A DNA stretch of 64,000 nt, from positions 1-64,000 of the forward strand of contig NZ_PTIS01000004.1 in NCBI RefSeq assembly GCF_002934235.1. Direction: 5' to 3'. Both the position numbers and the translations under genes were made by a program. Source of the DNA: Clostridium algidicarnis DSM 15099 (GTDB lineage Bacteria > Bacillota > Clostridia > Clostridiales > Clostridiaceae). Of the stretch, positions 9,068 through 17,467 are shown piece by piece; position 1 is the stretch's first letter; every line of letters starts with the position of its first letter. The notes beneath the pieces are model-generated. The model did not search any database, was not told the DNA's origin, and saw only the letters and a list, made by a program, of their open reading frames with translations.

Positions 9068-9265
9068 GCGCCAAATGCTATATTATGATAAAATATAAGA
9101 TAACATAGAGTTTTTAAAAAGTTATAATTGAAATAATCATTTCCATTATAACGAAAGATATAGCTATTAATCAACTTAAATCAGAGCTTTAAACTTTTAA
9201 ATTCTAAAAAAACAACCTTTTTTAGAAAAACTCTTAATATTAGACTAAAAATCAGGAGGGATAAG

Positions 9266-10651
9266 ATGAGTACAGGAATTTTAGTATTAATTAATGCATT
9301 GATTATGTTAGGGCTTGTTTATGTTCTTGCAGTTATGCAAAAGAAGCACTATTCTTTTTCAAAGAGAGTTTTCCTGGCCTTAGGCGTTGGTATATTATAT
9401 GGAGCTATATTGCAATTGGTTTATACTCCAACATCAGATGTTGTGTTAAAATCTAATGTTTGGTTCGCTATAATAGGTACTGGATATGTAAGACTTTTAA
9501 AAATGATAGTTATTCCGTTAATCTTTGTTTCCATCACAACTGCTATTATAAATCAGGATTCAAAAAATTTAGGTAAGATGGCAGGATTAATAATTGCCGT
9601 TTTAGTTATAACAGCAGGAATATCAGCAGGAGTAGGAGCAGGTACTGCAAAAGTTTTTAACTTAAATGCAGAAGGATTGCAATCAGGAGAAAATGAAGCT
9701 AAAGCAAGTGAAAAGCTTGAATCAACACTTAAAGATTTTGAAACAAAGTCTGTTCAAGATCAGATAATAGAGATAATACCTACAAATCCTTTTTACTCAA
9801 TGACAGGTCAAGGGAGTGCTGCAACTTTATCAGTGGTATTTTTTGCAGCCTTTTTAGGTGTTAGCACTATAGGTGTAAAGAAAAAGAAGCCAGAATCTGC
9901 TGAGTTCTTTATTAAGTTTTTGAACTCACTTCATGATGTTGTAATGAGGATGGTTACACTTATATTAAGGCTAACTCCTTATGGGGTACTTGCTTTAATG
10001 ACTAGGATGGTTTCTACCAGTAATTTTAGTGAGATACTAAGGTTACTAAGTTTTGTTATAGCATCTTATGTAGCATTAATTATAATGTTTGCAATACATT
10101 TGATAATAATTGCGGCTTTTGGATTAAATCCAATTACCTATATTAAAAAGACCGCTTCTGTTCTAACATTTGCTTTTACAGCAAGAACAAGTGCTGGAGC
10201 TATACCTTTAAATGTTGAAACACAAGTAGAAAAGTTAGGAGTACCAGCTGGATATGCTAACCTTTCGGCATCTCTTGGATCTAGCATAGGACAAAATGGT
10301 TGTGCGGGTATATATCCTGCTATGCTTGCAGTTATGATAGCACCCACTGTAGGTATAAATCCATTAGCACCTGCATTTTTAATTAAGCTTATAATAGTTA
10401 CAGCAATAAGCTCTTTTGGAATAGCAGGGGTAGGTGGTGGAGCAACATTTGCAGCTTTAACAGTATTATCTGCCATGGGGCTTCCTGTAGGTTTAGTTGG
10501 ACTACTAATAGCAATAGAACCATTAATAGATATGGGCAGAACTGCACTTAATGTAAGTGGGTCTATAGTATCAGGAGTAGTATCTAGCAGAATAATGAAA
10601 GAACTAGATACAGATATATACAATGGTGATATACAAAAGCTAGCAAAGTAA
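9266..10651 (+). CDS. tcyP: L-cystine/dicarboxylate-type cation symporter (TcyP-like)
   Basis: A 461-residue secondary transporter of the dicarboxylate/amino acid:cation symporter (DAACS) family with about ten hydrophobic segments. The family core is visible as FAFTARTSAGAIPLN (the first re-entrant loop), SLGSSIGQNGCAGIYPAM and AGVGGGATFAAL, followed by IEPLIDMGRTALNVSGS. Length and the N-terminal arrangement match TcyP of Bacillus (about 463 residues), so sodium- or proton-driven L-cystine uptake is the best call. The ribosome binding site is AGGAGGG. It is monocistronic, with a very strong terminator. The upstream 200 nt hold only an unpaired-T hairpin (TTCTAAAAAA/TTTTTTAGAA, about 9202-9227). 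Confidence 0.85.
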   Translation: MSTGILVLINALIMLGLVYVLAVMQKKHYSFSKRVFLALGVGILYGAILQLVYTPTSDVVLKSNVWFAIIGTGYVRLLKMIVIPLIFVSITTAIINQDSKNLGKMAGLIIAVLVITAGISAGVGAGTAKVFNLNAEGLQSGENEAKASEKLESTLKDFETKSVQDQIIEIIPTNPFYSMTGQGSAATLSVVFFAAFLGVSTIGVKKKKPESAEFFIKFLNSLHDVVMRMVTLILRLTPYGVLALMTRMVSTSNFSEILRLLSFVIASYVALIIMFAIHLIIIAAFGLNPITYIKKTASVLTFAFTARTSAGAIPLNVETQVEKLGVPAGYANLSASLGSSIGQNGCAGIYPAMLAVMIAPTVGINPLAPAFLIKLIIVTAISSFGIAGVGGGATFAALTVLSAMGLPVGLVGLLIAIEPLIDMGRTALNVSGSIVSGVVSSRIMKELDTDIYNGDIQKLAK

Positions 10652-10702
10652 AAAGTTTTATCAAATAATTACTTTGTAAATATATACTTAAAACAATAAA
10701 TT

Positions 10703-10750
10703 AAGAGGCTGTGGTACTAAAAAATTAGTACCACAGCCTCTTGGTTTTTT
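10703..10750 (+). terminator. strong terminator after tcyP
   Basis: An 18-bp perfect stem (AAGAGGCTGTGGTACTAA and its complement) has an AAAA loop and is followed by TTGGTTTTTT. Confidence 0.95.
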
Positions 10751-10808
10751 AGAGTTACTAATGCGAAGCTAAATACTTTGATTTTTGGAAATATTTAAGA
10801 TTTGCGAT

Positions 10809-10823
10809 CTATGATAATCATAG
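10809..10823. promoter_or_regulatory. 15-bp perfect palindrome, possible operator
   Basis: CTATGATAATCATAG is a perfect 7-1-7 inverted repeat lying between the tcyP terminator and the C_GCAxxG_C_C gene. The 7-1-7 geometry resembles Fur-superfamily operators, but the bases do not match the standard Fur, PerR or Zur consensus. The rest of the 316-nt gap shows no other clear element. Confidence 0.35.
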
Positions 10824-10967
10824 GGTAAAATTGTACAATAAAATAATGATAAAGATCATGTATTTAAAAAACCAATTGATTATATTATAGCTATTCATAT
10901 TAGCTATTGGACAGGCAATTTGTTAAATGATACATTTAAAATCAAAATATGTTTAGGAGGTATTTAT

Positions 10968-11432
10968 ATGAAAAAAGATCAGTTTGTTGAGGAAGTAAGA
11001 CATACTGCAGAGGGGTATTTTGAAAGAGGAGAATTCTTCTGCTCCGAAGCTGTGGTTAAAACAATTAATGATATGTTAGATAAGCCTTACGATGAAAATG
11101 TTACAAAATTAGCTTCAGGATTTCCAGTTGGTATTGGTAAATCAGGCTGTGTCTGTGGAGCTGTAAGTGGCGGTGTAATGGCATTAGGTATGGTTTATGG
11201 AAGAGAACATGGGGAAGATATGCAAGAAAAGATGTTTCCTATGTCAGCAGATTTACATGATCATATAAAAGGAATATACAAGAGTACTTGCTGTAGAGTA
11301 ATGACAAAAAACTTTGAATTTACATCACCAGAAAGAAAAGCTCATTGCATAAAGATTACTGGAGAAGTAGCTGCATATATAGCAGAAAAATTATATGAAG
11401 ATGATAAATTAAATAAAGATGAAAATAATTAA
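10968..11432 (+). CDS. C_GCAxxG_C_C family protein
   Basis: A 154-residue soluble protein of the cysteine-rich C_GCAxxG_C_C family. The family cysteines are visible: C in FFCSEAV, then SGCVCGAVSGGVMALG, CC in YKSTCCRVM, and a late HC. These proteins are thought to bind a metal or redox cofactor, but no reaction is established. The ATG at 10968 follows TAGGAGG, and an earlier in-frame start at 10920 lacks a site. The stop lies 18 nt before the ATG of the following GltS-family transporter, so the two form an operon and probably act on a common small molecule or redox state. Confidence 0.82.
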   Translation: MKKDQFVEEVRHTAEGYFERGEFFCSEAVVKTINDMLDKPYDENVTKLASGFPVGIGKSGCVCGAVSGGVMALGMVYGREHGEDMQEKMFPMSADLHDHIKGIYKSTCCRVMTKNFEFTSPERKAHCIKITGEVAAYIAEKLYEDDKLNKDENN

Positions 11433-11450
11433 TAGGGTGGAATGTTAGTT

Positions 11451-12575
11451 ATGGAGCTTAATATACTTCAAACATTAGCAGTACTTATAATATTCCTAGT
11501 TATAGGATATACTCTCCAAAAAAGTGTAAATGTTTTAAGAGAGAGTTACGTGCCTGCACCAGTGATAGGAGGACTGCTATTTTCCATAGTTTTAGCTATT
11601 GCAAAGAATTATGTTACCTTAAAATTAGACTTCTCTGCACTTCCTATATTTGTAGCAGGATTTTTCTTATCTATAGGTCTTAGAATAGACTTTGCTACAT
11701 TTAAGAAAAATTTAAAGTTACAGTTATTATTTTTGTTTTTAGTTATAATGGTAGCTTTAATGCAAAACGTAGTAAGCCTTGGAATAGGAAAGGTTCTTGG
11801 AAAATCATCCTATGACATAATTATATCAGGCTCATTAGGACTTATGGGTGATCACACATTAGGGGGACTCGTACCTAGTTTCCTAGAAGGTGGTAAACCA
11901 GTAATGCAGTCACTTACATCCCTTTCTATACTAACTTTATACATAGGTGCTATAGTAGGTGGGTTATTTTTTAAGAAGTTAAAAAATAAGGTAGACTTGT
12001 CCAAAAATTTAAGGATACCAGCACCGAGTTTTACACCTCAAGAATTTTTGCAATATATTTTAATCTTTGTGGTGGGGATAGCCATTTCATTGTTGCCAAC
12101 TCAATATGGATTTAGTAAATATATAAATCCAGCAGGAGGAGGTTTTATATTAGGGTTAATACTAAGATGGATTTTTGACGCTTCAAAGGTCTATGAGGTT
12201 AAAGCACCTAATGTAAATCTTATAGGTAATTTTTGTTTATCCATGCTACTTATAACTACATTTTCTATGTTTGATATAACAATGATATTTAAAGTAAGCT
12301 TATATAATTTAGTTCTTATGATTATACAATTAGCTTGGTTAATAGCACTAAGTTATTACGTGGTATTTAAATTGTATAAAAAGAATCCGCTAGCATCTTA
12401 TGTTGCAACGGGATTAATAGGGTTCAGTGTAGGAATGCCAGCAAGTACAATGAGTAATTTGCAATGCTTAACTGAAAGAGAAGGGGCACTTCCAATAGTT
12501 TTATTCATTGTACCACCAGTAGGGGCTTGGATAATTAATATATTTAATATGTTCATTATAAAGTTGTTTTTATAA
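11451..12575 (+). CDS. gltS: sodium/glutamate symporter family (GltS-like)
   Basis: A 374-residue transporter with ten or more hydrophobic segments. It matches the GltS family in layout and in the motifs YVPAPVIGGLLF near the N-terminus, LMGDHTLGGLVPSF in the first half, and VGMPASTMSNLQCLTEREG plus FIVPPVGAWIINI near the end. GltS proteins import glutamate with sodium; sequence alone does not fix the substrate. ATG 11451 is preferred because AGGGTGG is about 10 nt upstream, whereas the ATG at 11442 almost touches it. It is the second gene of an operon with the C_GCAxxG_C_C protein. Confidence 0.82.
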   Translation: MELNILQTLAVLIIFLVIGYTLQKSVNVLRESYVPAPVIGGLLFSIVLAIAKNYVTLKLDFSALPIFVAGFFLSIGLRIDFATFKKNLKLQLLFLFLVIMVALMQNVVSLGIGKVLGKSSYDIIISGSLGLMGDHTLGGLVPSFLEGGKPVMQSLTSLSILTLYIGAIVGGLFFKKLKNKVDLSKNLRIPAPSFTPQEFLQYILIFVVGIAISLLPTQYGFSKYINPAGGGFILGLILRWIFDASKVYEVKAPNVNLIGNFCLSMLLITTFSMFDITMIFKVSLYNLVLMIIQLAWLIALSYYVVFKLYKKNPLASYVATGLIGFSVGMPASTMSNLQCLTEREGALPIVLFIVPPVGAWIINIFNMFIIKLFL

Positions 12576-12635
12576 AACATCATTAAATTTTATAATTACC
12601 TATTATGTAGATAATAAAAACACAATATTTTATGA

Positions 12636-12671
12636 AAAAATAGAGATAGGCTAAAGCCTATCTCTATTTTT
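12636..12671 (+). terminator. terminator after gltS operon
   Basis: A perfect 17-bp stem (AAAAATAGAGATAGGCT and its complement) with a 2-nt loop ends in TTTTT. Confidence 0.92.
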
Positions 12672-12801
12672 ATATGATAAATTTAGAACCTTTAGATATT
12701 AAAGAATATCATGGATTACATATTTAATTTGTCTTCATATGATATAATTAAGGTTACAATAATAACATGTAGTACATTAATTTTAGGTGGTAGGTGAAAA
12801 T

Positions 12802-13251
12802 ATGCAAGTATTTATAAAAGAGTTTAATGAACTTTCTTTAGATGAATTATATGATATCCTTTCTTTAAGAAATGAAGTGTTTATTGTTGAACAAAACTGT
12901 GCCTATGAAGATTGCGATGGTAAGGATAAGTTTTGTTACCATGTTTATTATAAAGAAGGAAAAGAGATTATAGCTTATGCAAGGATCCTTAAAAAAGGAT
13001 TATCCTATGAAGAAGTTTCTATAGGTAGGGTTATTGTTAAAAAACCATATAGAAGAAAAAGACTTGCATTTGAACTTATGAAAAACGCTATAGAATTTAT
13101 TCAAGTATTTTTAAAAGAAGATTCAATTAGATTATCTTCTCAGGTTTACGCAAAAGGACTATATGAATCACTAGGATTTAAAGAAGATTTAGAGGAATAT
13201 CTAGAGGATAATATACCACATATAGAAATGATATATAATACAAAGATATAA
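12802..13251 (+). CDS. GNAT N-acetyltransferase, ElaA-type
   Basis: A 149-residue acetyltransferase. It shares the ElaA layout: LRNEVFIVEQNCAYEDCDG near residue 25, AYARIL, IGRVIVKKPYRRKRLAFELM (the acetyl-CoA loop, variant of the RxxGxG/A site), AKGLYESLGF, and a C-terminal NIPHIEM. The substrate of ElaA proteins is not firmly established. ATG 12802 follows TAGGTG. The next gene begins about 60 nt downstream, so cotranscription with the histidine phosphatase is likely. Confidence 0.87.
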   Translation: MQVFIKEFNELSLDELYDILSLRNEVFIVEQNCAYEDCDGKDKFCYHVYYKEGKEIIAYARILKKGLSYEEVSIGRVIVKKPYRRKRLAFELMKNAIEFIQVFLKEDSIRLSSQVYAKGLYESLGFKEDLEEYLEDNIPHIEMIYNTKI

Positions 13252-13312
13252 ACTTTAAATAGCAGTATAGCTATAAAGATATAATTTTAACACAAGCATT
13301 GGGGGGATAAGA

Positions 13313-13852
13313 TTGAAGATAGGACTAGTAAGGCACTTTAAAGTTAATATAGAACATAAAAGATATATGAATTCAACAGAATATAATGAATATGCAAATA
13401 GATATAATATTTCAGAGGTATTTGAAAAAGAAGTAGATTTAGGCAATGTAACATGGAATAAATGTTATTGTAGTAATCTTTCAAGGGCTATATTTACGGC
13501 TAAAAGTATATATAAAGGAGATATAATTGTAACAGAGTCTCTTCGTGAAATTCAAACTCTGTCTAGGTTTAATACAAGGTTACCATTACATTACTATCTT
13601 TGGGATGTTATAGGTAGGGTGGCTTGGATTAAAGATCATCCATCTCAACCAGAAATAAGAAGTCTTACTAAAGTCAGAGTTGAAAATATTTTAGATGAAA
13701 TAATAGCAGATGCTAAAGAGGAAGATAATATACTTATAGTAAGTCATGCGGGTATAATGTATTCAATTAGAAAAGAACTTGAAAGACGTGGATTTAAAGG
13801 CCATAAGTTCTTAAAGGCAGAAAATGGTAAGTTGTATTTATATGAAAGGTAA
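13313..13852 (+). CDS. histidine phosphatase superfamily protein
   Basis: A 179-residue branch-1 histidine phosphatase-like protein. LVRHFKVN at residues 5-12 contains the catalytic Arg-His (RHF in place of the usual RHG), SRAIFTAKS gives the second Arg, and VSHAGIMYSI carries the second catalytic His. It could act on a small phosphorylated metabolite, but the substrate is unknown. The start is TTG, with GGGGGG 7 nt upstream. It follows the ElaA-type gene closely and ends in a plain AT-rich gap. Confidence 0.82.
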   Translation: MKIGLVRHFKVNIEHKRYMNSTEYNEYANRYNISEVFEKEVDLGNVTWNKCYCSNLSRAIFTAKSIYKGDIIVTESLREIQTLSRFNTRLPLHYYLWDVIGRVAWIKDHPSQPEIRSLTKVRVENILDEIIADAKEEDNILIVSHAGIMYSIRKELERRGFKGHKFLKAENGKLYLYER

Positions 13853-13993
13853 GATTGATAGAAAATAAATAATGAAATAATCTATACTTTATACTAAATA
13901 TATATATATAAATAAGTTTTAGATAAAAAGTTTTATAAAAACCTTACTTTTTGGGTATTAATATAAGTAGTACTTATCCAAGGAGTGAGGTTT

Positions 13994-14653
13994 TTGAGTT
14001 TAATTACAATACCAGATCATCTAATAGGAACAGTTATATCTGCTTTAGCTATTATATTAGGTACACTTATAGGTGCTTTTTGTAGCTGGGTTATAAGCAG
14101 TAAAAACACAAAAAAGAGTATAGAAGAACAGTATAGGATTATGAAAGAAAATATAAAATATGAGGAAATATATAAGAAACAAAAGCTTTGTGAAAACGCA
14201 AATATGATAAGGCTAGATATATGTACAACTATCTTTCAAAGTATAAGATTTTTAAGAGATAATAAAGGACATGTGGAAACACAATATCCAATACCTATAA
14301 ATAAGGATTATTCCTGTGTTGTATCTTCTTTAAGTGATAAGTATTCACTTAAAGAATTAAGTTACATATATCAACTTTATGGAATAATTGAAAAGTTAAA
14401 TTTTGATATATTAAATTGTGGTACATATGAAGATAGCTGTAACTTTAATAAAATATGTGAGGGATATAAGTCTGTTTTAGTTAAATTATATGGAGAAAAC
14501 TTTAAGAGTATTTTAAAAGTGGATATAGAAAGGATAAGCTACGAGGAGCTTTATAATAATAAATATATAAAAGAAGGCTATAAAAAGGTTTTAAAAAGGC
14601 TGGATCATTTATGTTTTGTAGAAAACTTAAATAAGTCTTCTGAAAAAGAATAA
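13994..14653 (+). CDS. hypothetical protein with one N-terminal membrane helix
   Basis: A 219-residue protein I do not recognise. Residues 12-32 form a single glycine-containing hydrophobic helix, followed by a basic stretch (SSKNTKKS) that indicates a cytoplasmic C-terminal domain. The remainder is mostly helical and charged, with clustered Lys, Glu and Tyr. AAGGAG lies 8 nt before TTG 13994, which I take as the start; the GTG at 13985 overlaps the ribosome binding site. No terminator is seen after the stop. Confidence 0.5.
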   Translation: MSLITIPDHLIGTVISALAIILGTLIGAFCSWVISSKNTKKSIEEQYRIMKENIKYEEIYKKQKLCENANMIRLDICTTIFQSIRFLRDNKGHVETQYPIPINKDYSCVVSSLSDKYSLKELSYIYQLYGIIEKLNFDILNCGTYEDSCNFNKICEGYKSVLVKLYGENFKSILKVDIERISYEELYNNKYIKEGYKKVLKRLDHLCFVENLNKSSEKE

Positions 14654-14807
14654 TGGCAAAAAAGGATTAAGTTTATTAAAAGGTTTATGGAGCAATACAA
14701 CTAAAGGCATTTGGAGGCTAAAATTAAGTAGACAATTACATGTCGTTTATTTAGGATATCTTTTATTAAGAACACCATAAAGGGTTTAAAAGATATAAAA
14801 ATTGACA

Positions 14808-14836
14808 TTGACAAGTCCTATAACATAGTGTATAAA
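14808..14836 (+). promoter_or_regulatory. sigma-A promoter of the lysine-riboswitch operon
   Basis: Perfect TTGACA (14808-14813), exactly 17 bp, then TATAAA (14831-14836). It lies about 20 bp upstream of the L-box. A second TTGACA starts at 14802. Confidence 0.85.
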
Positions 14837-14855
14837 TATGTATAAAGTGAATATG

Positions 14856-15032
14856 GTTGTGATAGAGGAGCGGTATCTAAGAGTAACTTTACTAAGTTAA
14901 GCACTATGATGTAAGGTAAAAGGGGTTATCGCCGAAGAGTAGAACTAATGCTTTAATGTTCTATTTCTGGTTTTACATAAAATATATGTTTAATTGTCGC
15001 AAATTTTAATTTGTGGAGAGCTATCATGCAAC
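14856..15032 (+). promoter_or_regulatory. lysine riboswitch (L-box)
   Basis: P1 is formed by GTTGTGATAG (14856-14865) and CTATCATGCAAC (15021-15032). Between them are L-box landmarks: AGAGGAGCG, AAGAGTA, AAAAGGGGTTATCGCCGAAG with its GGC/GCC arm, and CTGGTTTTAC. The element sits between a consensus promoter and a terminator upstream of an NhaC-family gene. Lysine binding is expected to promote termination, giving repression when lysine is plentiful. Confidence 0.93.
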
Positions 15033-15071
15033 GGAACCTTTGTTTTAATTTAACATTTTGTTATTATGGGT

Positions 15072-15102
15072 CCTGGAGTATGAATACTCTAGGGCTTTTT
15101 TT
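15072..15102 (+). terminator. L-box terminator
   Basis: CCTGGAGTAT pairs with ATACTCTAGG (one G-U) with a 2-nt loop, followed by GCTTTTTTT. It lies 70 nt upstream of the transporter start and is the riboswitch output. Confidence 0.85.
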
Positions 15103-15170
15103 AGGTTCTAGCATTGATATTTATTAAATCTACCTTCCAAGTATTCACATAAAAACGGGGAGGGTTTATC

Positions 15171-16898
15171 ATGAAAATAAAAAACAAAAGAATTTTGTTA
15201 ATGACGGTTATGTTTATTTGTATATTATCTACAGTGGTTTTAGCGGCAGAAGTGTCTGAAACTGCGGATATAAATTCCATAAGGCTAGGTATATTCACCT
15301 TGCTTCCACCAGTGGTGGCAATAGTATTAGCATTTATAACTAAAAATGTAGTCATATCTTTATTTTTAGGAGTTTTAGTAGGATGTTTTTTACTTAATTT
15401 AAATGGACTTAACATATTTATGGCCTTATTTTATTCCTTTTTAGATTTGGTAAAGTATGTACTTAATTCTTTAGCAGATCCATGGAATGCAGGCATAATA
15501 TTACAATGTTTAACCATAGGAGGCCTTATAGCACTTATAACAAAGATGGGCGGAACAAAGGCAGTTGCAAAAGCTCTCGCTAAAAAGGCTAAGGGTCCAA
15601 TAAGTGCTCAAGTCATAACTTGGTTTTTAGGTCTACTTGTGTTCTTTGATGATTATGCAAATTCATTAATAGTAGGGCCTATAATGAAACCAGTAACGGA
15701 TAGCATGAAGGTGTCAAGGGAGAAACTGGCCTTTATAATTGATGCCACAGCAGCTCCTATTGCAGGGCTTGCGCTTATATCCACTTGGATTGGATATGAA
15801 CTAAGTTTAATAAAAGATGGATATTTAGCAATAGGGCAAGAAGTTGATGCTTTTGGAATGTTTATATCTACAATACCTTATAGATTTTATAATATATTTA
15901 TACTTTTATTTACTCTATTTACTGCCATATTTTTAAGAGAATTTGGGCCTATGCTTAAGGCTGAAAGAAGAGCTAGAACAACAGGCAAGGTTATGAGTGA
16001 TACAGCAAATCCTATGTTAGTAGAAAATGCGGATGAGATGGAACCAAAAGAAGGTATAAAGCTTAGTATATGGAATGCTATAATTCCTATAGGAACTCTC
16101 ATTATAGGAGCCTTTGCAGGGTTTTATTATAATGGATATGTGACAATAATGGCAGGGGAAGATGCGGTAGCACAGTCTATTATAACTTCATCTCCACTTT
16201 CAATAAGAGCTATACAAAGCGCCTTTGGAAATGCAGATGCATCTATAGTTATATTTCAAGCAGCCTTACTTGCATCTATAGTAGCTATAATAATGGGTAT
16301 TTCTAAAAAGATATTTAAAATAGGTGAGGCCATAGATATATGGGTGGGTGGAATGAAGTCACTTATTATAACTGGAGTTATTTTATTATTAGCTTGGTCA
16401 TTAAGTAGCGTTATAAAGGAACTTGGTACAGCAAAATATTTAGTATCATTATTATCAGATACTATACCACAGTTTTTATTACCTGCTCTTATATTTCTTT
16501 TAGGATCAATAATATCCTTTGCAACAGGTACTGCTTATGGAACTATGGGTATATTAATGCCACTTACAATTCCACTAGCAAGCTCAATGTCATCAGATCC
16601 AAAGTTTGTTATTATGAGCATAGGAGCAGTACTTACAGGTGCAATATTTGGAGATCACTGCTCTCCGATTTCAGATACAACTATACTTTCATCTATGGGG
16701 TCTGGGTGCGACCACTTAGATCATACTAAGACGCAAATATGGTATGCTATATTTGTAGCAATGTTTGCAGTTATATTTGGATATATACCTGTAGGGTTAA
16801 ACGTTCCAGTTTATATAGTTTTGCCTGTAGATGTAATTATATTAGGGGCGCTTGTATATTTAATAGGAAAACCTGTAGAAGTTAAAGAATCTAAATAA
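15171..16898 (+). CDS. NhaC-family antiporter-like protein, probable lysine transporter (LysW-type)
   Basis: A 575-residue membrane protein of the Na+/H+ antiporter NhaC superfamily with an N-terminal signal-like segment (residues 7-26) and about eleven further hydrophobic stretches. Family motifs include FFDDYANSLIVGPIMKPV, IDATAAPIAGLALISTW, and FGDHCSPISDTTILSSMG with GCDHLDH. On sequence alone it would be called NhaC, but the L-box in its leader places it in the lysine regulon; NhaC-like genes under L-boxes have been proposed as lysine importers. The ribosome binding site is GGGGAGGG. It is monocistronic. A weak CAGGTTT/AAACCTG repeat follows. Confidence 0.85.
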   Translation: MKIKNKRILLMTVMFICILSTVVLAAEVSETADINSIRLGIFTLLPPVVAIVLAFITKNVVISLFLGVLVGCFLLNLNGLNIFMALFYSFLDLVKYVLNSLADPWNAGIILQCLTIGGLIALITKMGGTKAVAKALAKKAKGPISAQVITWFLGLLVFFDDYANSLIVGPIMKPVTDSMKVSREKLAFIIDATAAPIAGLALISTWIGYELSLIKDGYLAIGQEVDAFGMFISTIPYRFYNIFILLFTLFTAIFLREFGPMLKAERRARTTGKVMSDTANPMLVENADEMEPKEGIKLSIWNAIIPIGTLIIGAFAGFYYNGYVTIMAGEDAVAQSIITSSPLSIRAIQSAFGNADASIVIFQAALLASIVAIIMGISKKIFKIGEAIDIWVGGMKSLIITGVILLLAWSLSSVIKELGTAKYLVSLLSDTIPQFLLPALIFLLGSIISFATGTAYGTMGILMPLTIPLASSMSSDPKFVIMSIGAVLTGAIFGDHCSPISDTTILSSMGSGCDHLDHTKTQIWYAIFVAMFAVIFGYIPVGLNVPVYIVLPVDVIILGALVYLIGKPVEVKESK

Positions 16899-17078
16899 AG
16901 AATATAAGATTTAATATAGGCAGGTTTTTAAACTTATAGCTAGTAAAATGTTAGTTTAGGTATAGAAACCTGTTTATGCTATTTTATAAATATGGTATTA
17001 TATAGTTAGAAGTATCATATTAACTTTTAATTATAATATAATATGATAAGAAATAATTAAAAGCAAGTTAGTTGAAAG

Positions 17079-17112
17079 GCGGTGAGCTCCTTATAATGAT
17101 TAAGGAGATATT
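17079..17112 (+). promoter_or_regulatory. hairpin sequestering the bofA ribosome binding site
   Basis: CTCCTTA (17089-17095) is complementary to TAAGGAG (about 17101-17107), which contains the AAGGAG site of bofA; the loop is short. A tiny frame, ATG at 17097 encoding MIKEILW, overlaps the bofA start. Either arrangement could regulate translation; this is inference. Confidence 0.4.
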
Positions 17113-17373
17113 ATGGTAATTGAAAGTGCAATTGCGTTCATTGTAGCTTTAATATTATTATTTATAATAGTTAAGTTATTTTCCTGGCCTTTAAAGATAT
17201 TATTTAAATTAATCATCAATGGTGTACTTGGAGCATTGACTTTATTATTAGTTAACTTTATTGGAGGACACTTTGGAGTAACAGTGGGTATTAATGCAGT
17301 AACAGCGTTAATAGCGGGATTCTTTGGTGTTCCAGGGGTAATATTTTTAGTGATATTTAAAAACTTTTTATAG
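17113..17373 (+). CDS. bofA: BofA-family protein (pro-sigma-K processing inhibitor type)
   Basis: An 86-residue, almost wholly hydrophobic protein with two or three membrane segments. The C-terminal half, GINAVTALIAGFFGVPGV, matches the BofA signature, whose conserved small residues lie in the inhibitor loop. In Bacillus, BofA sits in the outer forespore membrane with SpoIVFA and blocks the SpoIVFB protease that activates sigma K. Clostridia often keep BofA-like proteins, and the exact role there is less clear. The AAGGAG site is inside a hairpin. It is monocistronic, with a bidirectional terminator shared with proS. Confidence 0.82.
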   Translation: MVIESAIAFIVALILLFIIVKLFSWPLKILFKLIINGVLGALTLLLVNFIGGHFGVTVGINAVTALIAGFFGVPGVIFLVIFKNFL

Positions 17374-17405
17374 GGATAAAATAATTTTAAATGGATTACT
17401 TTTAT

Positions 17406-17447
17406 AAAAGCTCGGTATATATCTTAAATAGGATATACCGAGCTTTT
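17406..17447. terminator. bidirectional terminator between bofA and proS
   Basis: A 15-bp perfect stem (AAAAGCTCGGTATAT and its complement) is flanked by A and T runs. It lies between two convergent genes. Confidence 0.92.
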
Positions 17448-17467
17448 AAAGTTATGACAGTCTAGTA

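Noticed and set aside
10138-10623. Long minus-strand reading frame inside tcyP
   Set aside because: Opposite-strand shadow of a well-supported membrane protein gene; no ribosome binding site or recognisable family.
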